From Bacillota bacterium (GTDB lineage Bacteria; Bacillota; Bacilli; Paenibacillales; NBRC-103111): a stretch of DNA of 64,000 nucleotides. The notes beneath the pieces are model-generated. The model worked only from the letters and a program-made list of their open reading frames with translations. It was not told where the DNA came from and ran no database searches. Positions 27,225-37,200 of this stretch are shown here, piece by piece. The translations under genes were made by a program, and so were the position numbers. Position 1 is the stretch's first letter. Every line of letters starts with the position of its first letter. Location of the stretch: positions 120,161 to 184,160 of the forward strand of contig JAEWIS010000024.1 in assembly GCA_023386955.1 (NCBI GenBank). Direction: 5' to 3'.

Positions 27225-28193
27225 CTACCAAAGCGAATTTTCATCATTGATTTTGCGGACAACGGAGTTGGCTGCCACTACCAGCACCAGTCCTACAAAG
27301 GATTGGAACAGTCCTACTGCGGAGGACATGCCGATATCGCCCAGATCAATTAACGCCCGGTAAACATACGTATCGATGATATCGGTGGTGGAGAAGGTAA
27401 GCCCGGAATTCTGCGGGATGAAATAATGAAGCCCGAAATCACCTCGGAAGATATTGCCGATGGACAAAATAATCAGCACCGCGATTAAGGAGGAAATCAT
27501 CGGAATGGTAATGCGCGTCGCCATTTGCCACCTGCTGGCCCCGTCCATGCGGGCGGCCTCATAATACTCCTGATTAATCCCGACAATTCCGGCGAAATAC
27601 ACCAGAGTGGAAAACCCGATGTTTTTCCATAGCTGCACCACATTCAGAATATAGGGCCATACCTTGGCCTCCAGATACCACTTATGCTGGGCAATTCCGA
27701 ACACATCCAGAGCGCGGTTTAAGAATCCCAGCTGGTGGTCCAAAAAGGCATAGGTCAAATAGCTGACGACGACCCATGACAGAAAATAAGGGATGAAGAG
27801 AGGCGTCTGGTAAACCTTCAGCCATTTCTTTCCGATCTCATTGAGCAGAATGGCCAACGCCAGTGCAGAGAAGGTCGTCAGGATCAAATAGCCGGATTCA
27901 TACAGCAGGGTATTTCTCGTAATCCGCCAGGCATGGTTGGACACGAAGAAAAACTCGAAGTTTTTGAGGCCGACCCATTGGCTTCCCCAAATTCCCAGAT
28001 CGTAGCGGAAATCCTTAAAGGCAATAACAACCCCGAACATGGGCAGATACGCAAAGATAAAAAGCAGGAGCCCGCCCGGCAGAAACAAGAGCAGCAGCTC
28101 GGCGTTTTGCTTGATCCGGGTCCAATGGGATTTCTTCTTGACCAGAGCCTTTTTCCTGATCAGGGATTTCTTCTTGAATATCAATTCGGGCAT
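27225..28193 (-). CDS. CUT1 ABC transporter permease (LplB type)
   Basis: A membrane protein of about 322 residues. A very basic N-terminus (FKKKSLIRKKALVKKKSHW) precedes six helices beginning LLLLFLPGGLLLFIFAYLPM. The coupling loop is YYEAARMDGASRWQMA. The ATG at 28193 follows AGGAGGTGATT (28202-28212); an in-frame start at 28223 is possible but lies beyond that site. It is the first gene of the importer operon, with 22 bp to the next start. The AraC-type regulator lies upstream on the same strand, separated by a terminator, so this operon has its own promoter. Confidence 0.92.
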   Translation of the reverse strand: MPELIFKKKSLIRKKALVKKKSHWTRIKQNAELLLLFLPGGLLLFIFAYLPMFGVVIAFKDFRYDLGIWGSQWVGLKNFEFFFVSNHAWRITRNTLLYESGYLILTTFSALALAILLNEIGKKWLKVYQTPLFIPYFLSWVVVSYLTYAFLDHQLGFLNRALDVFGIAQHKWYLEAKVWPYILNVVQLWKNIGFSTLVYFAGIVGINQEYYEAARMDGASRWQMATRITIPMISSLIAVLIILSIGNIFRGDFGLHYFIPQNSGLTFSTTDIIDTYVYRALIDLGDIGMSSAVGLFQSFVGLVLVVAANSVVRKINDENSLW

Positions 28194-28297
28194 GATAAAG
28201 TAATCACCTCCTGTCCGTTGCATGTTCCGCTTTACACACCGATCATGTCACAGGGCTGCCGCCTGAAGCTACTGTGATTACCGCCAATCGGTTGTTA

Positions 28298-28319
28298 TGC
28301 GACTATGTAATTTGCGACT
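28298..28319 (-). promoter_or_regulatory. Candidate AraC-regulator site upstream of the importer operon
   Basis: Read on the minus strand, AGTCGCA occurs twice with a 15-bp period (28319-28313 and 28304-28298), separated by AATTACAT. The first copy with its flank, AGTCGCAAATTACAT, matches AGTCGCAAATACAT at 38084-38097 upstream of the GH2 gene except for one inserted base. It lies about 105 bp before the permease start. Confidence 0.5.
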
Positions 28320-28332
28320 CGCTGCACTTCCG

Positions 28333-28378
28333 AAAAAAATCGCCCTGGTCTCTCCTTCACGGGGAGGATCAAAGCGAT
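28333..28378 (-). terminator. Rho-independent terminator after the AraC-type regulator
   Basis: On the minus strand ATCGCTTTGATC-CTCC pairs with GGAGAGACCAGGGCGAT (with G-U pairs) and is followed by seven T (28339-28333). It separates the regulator from the importer operon. Confidence 0.82.
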
Positions 28379-28385
28379 GGTTCAT

Positions 28386-30722
28386 TCATTTGATGTTGTT
28401 TTTGAGGCGGTACTCCTTGGGAGTGACACCAAATTTTTTCTTGAAGAGCTTGAAGAAGGTGCTTTCGTTGGAATAGCCCACCAGCTCCATAATTTCCTTA
28501 ATGCTGTAGCTTTTGGTTTCCAGATAATGAAGGGCGCTGTTCAATCTCACTTCATTGATATATTCGCCAACGGACATCATCTCGCTTTGCCTGAACATAC
28601 GGCCGATGTAGGCCGGTGTCATTCTGAGCATGGAAGCGACGCTTTGCAGGCTGTAGCCCATATCCGTGTAATTCAGCTCTATGGCTTCCTTGATGGCATC
28701 GATGAGGACATCGTTTTTGTCCTGCTCCGAATGCTTCAGCTGGTCATGAAGATCCCGGCAGGTCTGCAGCAGCAGCTCCAAAATCTCGGTCATGGTTTCC
28801 TGCTCCAGGACCCGCTGGCTTAAGGTGCTCAGGTCGATCCGGAGGGTGGTTACGCGGTTTTTGTTCAGCTCGCGCACGGTGGCTTTGATGACATCCACCA
28901 CATGCAGCAGCCCATGCACAATATGGTCGTAATGGTAGGCGGATATATAATGCAGCAATTGACCAACGGCGTTTTCCATAAGGGGAAGATCGTTGGTTTT
29001 GATGCCCTCCGCAAGCTTCTTATCCAGCTCTGCGGAACCGATATATTCGACTTGCTCCATGTTGGATGCCACCCGTTCCGGAGTGATCAAGGCTTTCCTG
29101 CCAAAAAGCAGCTTATAGGTGGAAATCTGCAATGTTCTGTTGTAGTGGAGAGCAATATTTCCGTATCCCTGAAACGTTCCGCTAACGGCAATGGATAAGC
29201 TTAGTTTATAATAGCGCCAGACAATCTCCTGGATGGTTTCCATCAGCCCGGGCAGTTCCTCACCTTGGGCATTCTCTGCAGAAATGCCGCTGACCAGCAG
29301 AACCAAATGATCGTTCCGGGTGTCAACCGTCTCGCAGAGGAAGGAACGGGCGGTTACCGATTCCTCGGCAATATTGGAGATGGCAAAGCTGTACATGGCT
29401 TTTTCACGTGGTGATGTATTTTCGGCAAATTTGCGGTAATCGTCGATTTTGACAATAGCCACAAGAAAGCCTCCCTGAAGATCAAGGCGCAGCCCGTTCT
29501 GCCGGATGCACTCCGTCCATTCCTCAGCGGAAAGCAGGGAGCTGTCCAGCAGCAATCTTCTCATGTGGTAGTTTTTGGCTATGGTCCGCTGTCTGTTCTG
29601 TTCATATAAGGCTCCCCCCAGCCTTTTGGCCATAGAGCTGTACACACTGCTTACATAGGTGAGTTCATCCTGCTCCGGCTGTGGGGGTGAATCATCATGC
29701 TCCGAATGGCTGCGGATCTGCTTCAGCATAATGTCCACCGGCCTGTATAGCTTATGGGAAATGTAGATGGAAGCGCCAATAGACAGAATGAAGAAGCACA
29801 GAATGACCATGACGGAGGTCACCCTCATTTCATAGATGCCGCCCAGGACGGCATTGTAGGGCTGGATGCTCACCACTTTCCAATGGTTGATGCCCATATC
29901 CATAAAACTGACCACATACTTTTTTCCGCCGATCTCACGGGAGAAAAAGCTGAAGCTTTCCTGCCCGCCGCCGCTTTTGTCGGCAATGGTCTGGCGCAGC
30001 AGATTCACTTCCGGGATATTCTCTTGATTGCCCGAAATAATAATCTGTCCGGCTTCATCGATAATGAACACGCTGGATTGCTGGGGGGCGGCGAAATCAT
30101 TGACAATTTTCAGATTGTCAAAGATCCACTGCGGCTTAATATTCAAAACGAGAACGCTTTCATTTTCGTTGTCATCGTAATAAGACTCGTACATGATATA
30201 GGAGAAAAAATCAACCCGATGAGCCTCACCGCTGAAATTCATCGGAATCAATTCCATGCGCGGCTGCTTCTCTTTGGATTTCAAAAGCTGGACCAGCCGG
30301 TCTAGAGGCGGATTGCTTCCGGAGCTGTACGAAAGCTGCCCTGCCGTATAGGCCTTGCCGTTATGGCCGTTATAAATCAGGATGGAATGCAGAAAGGAGG
30401 AAGAGATATAGCTTTTTTGCAGCCGCTGTGTGGAGCGGATGACATCCATATCACCCGGGTTGAGCATCAGCGGCGCAATTTCCATATCCGAATAAAGCGT
30501 CACCGCCAGGTTATTGATAATCTCATTCATGTAGGACAAATTGCGGTTAATCTGGTTCATGACCTTGCGGTTGGCCTCTTCCTGCATGTGCAGCACCCGG
30601 GTCTCCGAGCTGTAGTGAAGCACAGTGGATGAGAAAAGCAGAATGATGACGATGATGCATGAGATGGACAGCAGAATGCGCAGCAAGTATTTTTTGGATT
30701 TGTACGTTTCGATTACCTTCAC
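28386..30722 (-). CDS. Membrane-anchored AraC-family regulator with extracellular sensor (YtdP/YesS-like)
   Basis: A 778-residue one-component regulator. TM1 (about residues 15-36, ILLSISCIIVIILLFSSTVL) is followed by a roughly 260-residue extracellular sensor region, TM2 (about 300-320, VMVILCFFILSIGASIYISH), a HAMP-like stretch, a central cytoplasmic region and a C-terminal AraC HTH pair (GYSLQSVASMLRMTPAYIGR; SIKEIMELVGYSNESTFFKL). It should sense a sugar outside the cell and bind DNA from the membrane. The GTG at 30722 has GGAGG eight bases upstream; GTG 30728 is too close. It is divergent from the beta-helix genes and upstream of the importer, both likely targets. Confidence 0.92.
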   Translation of the reverse strand: MKVIETYKSKKYLLRILLSISCIIVIILLFSSTVLHYSSETRVLHMQEEANRKVMNQINRNLSYMNEIINNLAVTLYSDMEIAPLMLNPGDMDVIRSTQRLQKSYISSSFLHSILIYNGHNGKAYTAGQLSYSSGSNPPLDRLVQLLKSKEKQPRMELIPMNFSGEAHRVDFFSYIMYESYYDDNENESVLVLNIKPQWIFDNLKIVNDFAAPQQSSVFIIDEAGQIIISGNQENIPEVNLLRQTIADKSGGGQESFSFFSREIGGKKYVVSFMDMGINHWKVVSIQPYNAVLGGIYEMRVTSVMVILCFFILSIGASIYISHKLYRPVDIMLKQIRSHSEHDDSPPQPEQDELTYVSSVYSSMAKRLGGALYEQNRQRTIAKNYHMRRLLLDSSLLSAEEWTECIRQNGLRLDLQGGFLVAIVKIDDYRKFAENTSPREKAMYSFAISNIAEESVTARSFLCETVDTRNDHLVLLVSGISAENAQGEELPGLMETIQEIVWRYYKLSLSIAVSGTFQGYGNIALHYNRTLQISTYKLLFGRKALITPERVASNMEQVEYIGSAELDKKLAEGIKTNDLPLMENAVGQLLHYISAYHYDHIVHGLLHVVDVIKATVRELNKNRVTTLRIDLSTLSQRVLEQETMTEILELLLQTCRDLHDQLKHSEQDKNDVLIDAIKEAIELNYTDMGYSLQSVASMLRMTPAYIGRMFRQSEMMSVGEYINEVRLNSALHYLETKSYSIKEIMELVGYSNESTFFKLFKKKFGVTPKEYRLKNNIK

Positions 30723-30781
30723 ATCCACCCCTCCTCCACCTTAAAGAATGCCATAGAATGGGATGCCGCTCTACTGTTTTT

Positions 30782-30807
30782 TTTGCGGAAAGCTTTGATT
30801 TGCGGAA
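30782..30807. promoter_or_regulatory. TTTGCGGAA direct repeat in the divergent intergenic region
   Basis: TTTGCGGAA at 30782-30790 and again at 30799-30807, a 17-bp period. It lies about 60 bp upstream of the minus-strand AraC gene start. Direct half-sites of this spacing suit AraC-type dimers, so autoregulation is possible. Confidence 0.35.
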
Positions 30808-30861
30808 GGAGCCCCTGACGGAATGCAGCTATTCATAAAACGGACAGCGGCTGAAACAGGA

Positions 30862-30907
30862 TTTTACATAAAATACAGTCTTGTCCTCACACCGCTTCTG
30901 TTACGAT
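30862..30907 (+). promoter_or_regulatory. Candidate AraC site and promoter of the beta-helix operon
   Basis: TTTTACATAAAATACAGTC (30862-30880) is nearly repeated as TTTTCATGAAAAATACAGTC at 38068-38087 upstream of the GH2 gene. It is followed by TCTTGT/TTGTCC as a poor -35 and TACGAT (30902-30907) as -10. An activator site abutting a weak -35 is the usual AraC class II arrangement. Confidence 0.5.
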
Positions 30908-31007
30908 GTTAAGGGACGGAGCCAGCCGGTCTGTCGGAAAGGAGGATACGGGTTTTTCGCGGAGGGATGGGATGCCGCAATTTTAAAACAGGGGAGATGA
31001 GGCAATA

Positions 31008-34000
31008 ATGCGAAAGGACAAAAAAGGAAGGCCAGGCTTATCCGGGATTTTGCTGTTCATGATGCTGTTCGCAACTGTGTTTCCGGCAACGGGGGTTTTT
31101 GCTGCAACGCTAAATGTAACCGCTTACGGGGCAAATGGCAGTGATGGTAACGACGATGCCGCAGCCATTAACAGCACCATCCTTGCGGCAGCTGCCGGGG
31201 ATACCGTATATTTGCCCGCCGGCACTTATTATGTTTCCACTTCCATTATTCTCAAGTCCGGAGTCAAGCTGGAAGGCCAAAGCAGGGACACCACGGTTAT
31301 CAAGTTTAATGGCACCTCGGATGCGCCCATCATCAATTTAACCGGCAAAAGCGATGTGGAGATTACCGGGCTGACCCTGGACGGGAACGGCAGCCCCTAT
31401 GTGACCAGAGGAATTGTGGGAGAACCGGCCGCGGGTGCCAATATCCACCATAACCGGATCCGGGGATTGGCCCAGACAACCGGCTTCGGCCCCTTCGGTA
31501 TTCTGTTCTCGGGCTCCGACGATGTGGAAATCACTGACAATGATTTTCAGAACATCGGCGTAAACTCGGTATGGGGCGGCGCCATTCGCGTAGGCTGGGG
31601 CTCGGACCATCCGCAGATCCTGCGCAATACCATTGCCAATACCGGCCGCGGTGGCATCTTCCTGAACGACGGCCTGACCGGGGCGGTGATCCGGGAAAAT
31701 ACCATTACGGGCTCCGGAGTACACAGCCACGGGTTATCCATCGAGCTTCATACCGGCGTCAATGAATCCGTTATTGAGGACAATGTGGTGGATCATTGGA
31801 TCAGTGTGGTCATCTCGGATTACAATGCCATCCGCCGCAATACGGTACGGGCCACGGACGGCACCTACAAGTCGTACGGTCTTGAAATCTCCTCAGGCAA
31901 TTCCGTGGTGACGGACAACTGGGTGGACGGCGGGCAGCATCTGGGGATCTCCTCCTCGCCCGCCCGGGACTATACGTATTACGGCTACAACCGGATTGAG
32001 GATATGATTCAATGGGGGATGCAGTTCCAGGGTGTCAGCTCCACTGTGTTGAACAATCATCAATATTTCTATAAGAATCAATTCCTGAACACGGATAAGG
32101 ATAACACACTGGCCGTGTACGGCGGTCATGCCGGATATGGGGTCAGACTGCATGGTTACTCCACCAATATCACCTTCGATAGCAACGTCATCAGCGGTAA
32201 TGAACGGTACGGCATCAATATTACGGACACCCTGCCCGGTATAGACAAAATCAGCTTCATTAATAATACGATTACCAATAACGGTCTGGAGACCATCGAT
32301 TATTATCCGCCCAGCGCCGGGCATTTGGAATGGAGCGGCAACACCGTCTCCGGCAACGGTACGGACATTCAGCTCACCTCCCGCGGCTTCGGCAATCAGA
32401 AGCCAACGGCAAACTTTGCGGCACCCGTCTCTATCCAATTGGGGCAGACTGCCTCCTTCACCAATACCTCTACGGACGCGGACGGTACTGTCTCCCATTA
32501 TTTATGGGATTTCGGCGAAGGCATCCCGGCTACGGCGGTGAATCCCACACACCTGTACCAAAAGCCCGGGACCTACCGGGTGACGCTGATGGCTACGGAT
32601 AATGAAGGAAGATCCAGCATCAAGGAGCAGCTGATCCAGGTATATGAAGGAGCTCCGGACACACAAGCGCCGTCGGCGCCTTCCGGACTGGCCTCCCCCT
32701 GGAAGACGGATACGGCTGTTGGACTGGTTTGGAATCCGTCCACAGATAATTTCGCCGTGGCGGGGTACGACATTTATGCCAACGGCAGCCAGATCGGCTT
32801 CACCGGCGGAGCTGTTACCTCCTATACGGCGGCAGGCCTGCTGCCGGAAACGGTTTATAACTTTAGTGTGAAGGCAAGGGACGCGGCCCATAATGTTTCC
32901 GCCGCCAGCAACACGCTCACCATGACAACCAACGAACCTCCGGGTGGCGGAACAGGAAGCATTATCCGCGAATATTGGAGCAATGTTTCCGGCACCGTCA
33001 TGTCCTCCATACCGGTCCATACTGCACCTACCGGCACCCAAACCCTGACGAGCCTGGAGGGGCCCTCCAACTGGGGGGATAACTACGGGGCGCGGATCCG
33101 CGGGTACATTACACCGGATATTACAGGAGCCTATACCTTCCGCATCGCCAGCGATGACAAAAGCGAGCTGTGGCTCAGCAGCAGCAACAATCCGGCAGGC
33201 AAGGTGCTGATCGCCAGTGTAGGGGACTGGACCAATCCCCGGGAATGGAATAAGTACCCTTCCCAGCAGTCCTCTCCTCTTACGTTGACAGGCGGGCAAG
33301 CCTATTATGTGGAGGTGCTGCACAAGGAGGGCCATAGCGGGGATCATGTGGCTGTTGGCTGGACAGGACCGGGTATCGAATCCATTGCGGTTGTTTCGGG
33401 CGGTTATTTGACGCCCTATGGCGGCGGGAGCGGCAATCCCGATCCGGCGGATACGCAGCCGCCTACAGCGCCGGGGAATTTGACGGCACCGTCCAAAACC
33501 AGTGTGAGCGTGAGTCTAAGCTGGACGGCCTCGACGGACAATGTGGGGGTAACGGGCTACAACATCTATAAGGGCGGCGTCCTGGAAGGAAGCACAGCAG
33601 GCACCACCTACACGGCAACAGGGCTTAGCGCCAATACGGCCTACAGCTTTACGGTGAAGGCCAAGGATGCGGCCAACAATGAATCGGCGGCAAGCAATAC
33701 ACTGAGTGTGACTACGGCAGTGTATGGCGGCCCCGGCGGAGGAGGAACAGGCACGATCGTGCGGGAATATTGGACGGGAGTGGGAGGCGAAACCATCGCG
33801 GACATTCCCTTGGGCACCCCGCCAACCGGAACCTCCATCCTCACCAGCCTGGAGGGACCGTCCAACTTCGGCAACAGCTATGCTACCCGGATCCGGGGGT
33901 ATATCACGCCCGCTGTGAGCGGCGACTACACCTTCTACATTGCCAGCGACAATGCAGGCGAGCTGTGGCTGAGCCCGGACAGCAATCCGGCGAATAAATC

Positions 34001-34241
34001 GCGGATCGCTTACGTCTCCACCTGGTCGGGGTACCGGGACTGGACAGGGAACGCCACGCAGAAGTCGGTAACCCTCTCTTTGACGGCAGGGCAGGCGTAT
34101 TATGTGGAGGTGCTGCACAAGGAAAAATCAAGCAGCGACCATCTGTCGGTGGGCTGGACCGGACCGGGTATCTCCGCAATAACGGTCATTGACGGCAGTT
34201 ATTTGTCTCCCTATCCAACTGAAGGAGGTGGAAATGAATGA
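31008..34241 (+). CDS. Secreted modular beta-helix protein (PKD, FN3, PA14, FN3, PA14)
   Basis: A 1077-residue extracellular protein. Signal peptide about residues 1-33 (hydrophobic core ILLFMMLFATVFPA). A pectate-lyase-superfamily start (VTAYGANGSDGNDDAAAINS) opens a right-handed beta-helix to about 460 with many Asn/Gly turns. Then: PKD about 464-545 (HYLWDFGEG), FN3 about 550-640, PA14 about 647-808, FN3 about 814-905, PA14 about 912-1070 (both ending in YYVEVLHKE...VGWTGPGI). PA14 and FN3 modules usually aid carbohydrate binding or spacing. Catalytic type (lyase, hydrolase or epimerase) is not evident. Its stop overlaps the start of a paralogue (ATGA), so the two are translated together. 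Confidence 0.85.
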   Translation: MRKDKKGRPGLSGILLFMMLFATVFPATGVFAATLNVTAYGANGSDGNDDAAAINSTILAAAAGDTVYLPAGTYYVSTSIILKSGVKLEGQSRDTTVIKFNGTSDAPIINLTGKSDVEITGLTLDGNGSPYVTRGIVGEPAAGANIHHNRIRGLAQTTGFGPFGILFSGSDDVEITDNDFQNIGVNSVWGGAIRVGWGSDHPQILRNTIANTGRGGIFLNDGLTGAVIRENTITGSGVHSHGLSIELHTGVNESVIEDNVVDHWISVVISDYNAIRRNTVRATDGTYKSYGLEISSGNSVVTDNWVDGGQHLGISSSPARDYTYYGYNRIEDMIQWGMQFQGVSSTVLNNHQYFYKNQFLNTDKDNTLAVYGGHAGYGVRLHGYSTNITFDSNVISGNERYGINITDTLPGIDKISFINNTITNNGLETIDYYPPSAGHLEWSGNTVSGNGTDIQLTSRGFGNQKPTANFAAPVSIQLGQTASFTNTSTDADGTVSHYLWDFGEGIPATAVNPTHLYQKPGTYRVTLMATDNEGRSSIKEQLIQVYEGAPDTQAPSAPSGLASPWKTDTAVGLVWNPSTDNFAVAGYDIYANGSQIGFTGGAVTSYTAAGLLPETVYNFSVKARDAAHNVSAASNTLTMTTNEPPGGGTGSIIREYWSNVSGTVMSSIPVHTAPTGTQTLTSLEGPSNWGDNYGARIRGYITPDITGAYTFRIASDDKSELWLSSSNNPAGKVLIASVGDWTNPREWNKYPSQQSSPLTLTGGQAYYVEVLHKEGHSGDHVAVGWTGPGIESIAVVSGGYLTPYGGGSGNPDPADTQPPTAPGNLTAPSKTSVSVSLSWTASTDNVGVTGYNIYKGGVLEGSTAGTTYTATGLSANTAYSFTVKAKDAANNESAASNTLSVTTAVYGGPGGGGTGTIVREYWTGVGGETIADIPLGTPPTGTSILTSLEGPSNFGNSYATRIRGYITPAVSGDYTFYIASDNAGELWLSPDSNPANKSRIAYVSTWSGYRDWTGNATQKSVTLSLTAGQAYYVEVLHKEKSSSDHLSVGWTGPGISAITVIDGSYLSPYPTEGGGNE
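33443..33720 (+). repeat. FN3 module repeat, copy 1
   Basis: The DNA encoding FN3 in the first beta-helix gene (from GCGGATACGCAGCCGCCTAC onward) recurs at about 36933-37203 and 37211-37490 in the second gene with only scattered, mostly silent differences, far closer than the rest of the two genes. Confidence 0.85.
33735..34205 (+). repeat. PA14 module repeat, copy 1
   Basis: The DNA from GGAACAGGCACGATCGT to the final TTATTTGTCTCCCTAT recurs at about 37504-37983 at the end of the second gene with few base changes, giving almost identical C-terminal protein domains. Confidence 0.85.
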
Positions 34242-37200
34242 GCAATGTAATCCGTAAGATTTGCTCACTGCCTGTGCTGCTTGCGCTGGTTCTGGCGATT
34301 CCGATGTTTCCGGCAGCCTCAGTCCAGGCGGCATCTACCCATGATGTCACTCTGTACGGCGCCAACGGAGGGGATGCAACGGATGACCGGGCTTCCATTC
34401 AAAGCGCCATCAATGCGGCTTCTACCGGCGATACGGTATATTTTCCAGCGGGTACCTATTATATTTCCAATAAGCTGATGGGCAAGTCGGGGGTCAGACT
34501 CCAGGGGGAGGCACAGAACACAGCCATCATCAAGGCGGCAACGGGAAGCGGATCGCAGTTCGCCGGCTTGAAGGTGGAGGCCACCATGCTGAATCTGAAC
34601 AATATCAGCAATATGGACATTTCCGAGCTGACGTTTGATGCCAACAGCAACAATGCCGTCACCTCCGCCATTTGGGGGGAGCCGGGCATCGGGCACAAAA
34701 TCCACCGCATTAAGGTGAAGGATATTACCCAATCTACCGGTTTCGGTCCCTTCGGCATCCTGTTCTCCGGTACGCCGGATGTGGAAATTACCGACAGCGA
34801 ATTTACCAATATCGGCACCCAATCCATGTGGGGAGGGGCTATCCGCGTAGGCTGGGGCTCCCACAACGCCAAAATTTTAAACAATACGATCCATAATATG
34901 GGCCGTGGCGGCATCTTCGTCAACGACGGCTCAACCGGGGCCGTGATCAAGCATAATGTCATTTCGGGGTCCTCCGATTTTATTTCGGGCTATGGCTTCG
35001 GCATCGAGGTTCATACAGATTGCAATTATACGATTATCGAAGACAACGTCATGGATCACTGGCTGAGTGTGGTCAGATCCCAATATACCTCCATCCGCCG
35101 CAACTACGTAGGTACCTCTAACGGCACCTACAAATCCTACGGCCTGGAGGTATCGGCAGCCCCGACCATTGTAACGGATAATGTGGTGGACGGTGGCCAG
35201 CATAACGGTATTTCCATGTCGCCGGGCAACGGGCAGCATATTTTTGCCTACAATACCATCCAGAATATGATTCAATGGGGCATGCAGCTTCATGGTGACG
35301 GTACTCCGGCGCCCAACCAGTACCTGTATTTCTACAAGAATGTATGGAAAAATACGGACAAGGACAACCCTATCGCCGTCTATCCCGGTACGGCGGGCAA
35401 TGCCATCCGGATCAACGGCAAAACCACGGATACCACCTTTGACAGCAACCAGATCATCAATAATGACCGCTTGGGCATTCAGATTACCGGCGCAGCGGGT
35501 GTAGACCGGCTGAGCTTCGTGAACAACACCATTACAGGCAACGGGGGTTTATCGGTGGACCCTTATCCGGCTGCTGCTCTGGATCTGGAATGGAGCGGAA
35601 ACACGGTGAGCGGAAACGGCTCCAATGTGCAGCTGACCTCCCGTGGCTTCAGCAATGCCAAGCCTACAGCCAGCTTTACTGCCAGCAGACTGATTGTGCC
35701 CCTGGGGCAAGCGGTCACCTTCACCAATACCTCCACCGATCCGGGCGGCTCCATTGTCCATAATCTGTGGGATTTCGGAGAGGGGGTTCCCAATACCACG
35801 GCCAGCCCCACCTATACCTATGAAAAGGCAGGCACCTATAAGGTCAAGCTGCTGGTAACCGACAACGGCGGCAGAATGCATCTGTCGGAGCAGACCATTG
35901 TGGTGGATGCCGGTCCTGCGGATACCCAGGCTCCCACCTCCCCCACCGGACTGGTGCTGCTGGCCAAAACGGACACCACTGCGCGGTTATCCTGGAACCC
36001 CTCTACAGATAATGTAGGAGTGGCCGGCTACAATATATATAAGAATGGTGTGCTGGAAGGCGCCACTGGCGGAGCCGGAGCAACAGAATACCTGGCTGCC
36101 GGACTTACACCCAATACTGCTTACAGCTTCACCGTTAAAGCCAAGGATGGGACGGGCAACCTGTCGGCTGCAAGCAATGCGCTGAATGTCACCACCAACG
36201 CTCCTGACACGGAGCCTCCGTCAGTGCCGGTCAATCTGTCGTTGTCCTATAAGACAGACACCACGGCCAAATTGACCTGGGCCGCATCAACGGACAACGT
36301 GGGTGTGACGGGTTATGATGTGTTCCGCAATGGAACATTGGCTGGCTCCACGCTGGGTGCCGGGGCTACGGAATTTATGGCAACCGGGCTTACTGCAGGG
36401 AGTACGTACAGCTTTACGGTCAAGGCCAAGGACGTGAAGAACAATTTCTCTGCGGCCAGCAACGGGCTAAGCGTCACCACTTACGGAGCCCAGGAAATTA
36501 AGTATGCCAGCGATTTGAGCTGGGTGTCCGCCACTGCGGGTTTTGGGGCGGTTCGCCAGGACAAAAGCTCCAGCGGGAATGCCCTCCGGCTGGATGGCGT
36601 GACATACAGCAAGGGAATCGGCACCCACGCCAACTCTGACATTGTGTACCAGTTAAACGGCAATTACGGCAGGTTTGTCTCTGATGTAGGGGTGGATGAC
36701 CAGGTTACCCATGCGAATGCGTCTATCGTCTTTCAGGTATGGGCGGACGGCGCTCTCCTTTTTGACAGCGGGGTGATGAATGCCTTATCTGCCACTAAGA
36801 CGGTGGATGTGCCGGTAGCCGGGGTCAATCAAATTAAACTCACGGTTACGGACAGCGGCAACGGCAACAGCTATGACCATGGGGATTGGGCGGCAGCCAG
36901 ATTCACCCCCTCGGGAAGCGGCAACCCCAATCCGGCGGATACGCAGCCGCCTACAGCGCCCGCGAATCTGACGGCACCTTCCAAAACCAGTGTAAGCGTG
37001 AGCCTCAGCTGGACGGCTTCTACAGACAATGTGGGGGTAACGGGCTACAACATCTATAAGGGCGGGGTCCTGGAAGGAAGCACGGCAGGAACCACTTACA
37101 CGGCAACAGGGCTTAGCGCCAATACGGCCTACAGCTTTACGGTGAAGGCCAAGGATGCGGCCAATAATGAATCGGCGGCAAGCAATACGCTGAACGTGAC

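Noticed and set aside
27203..27262. Earlier start for the second permease
   Set aside because: It would overlap the upstream permease gene, while GTG 27202 has an ideal AGGAGG.
28386..30722. Classification as a two-component histidine kinase
   Set aside because: The extracellular sensor and HAMP-like part are similar, but there is no His box or ATPase domain; the C-terminus is an AraC DNA-binding domain.
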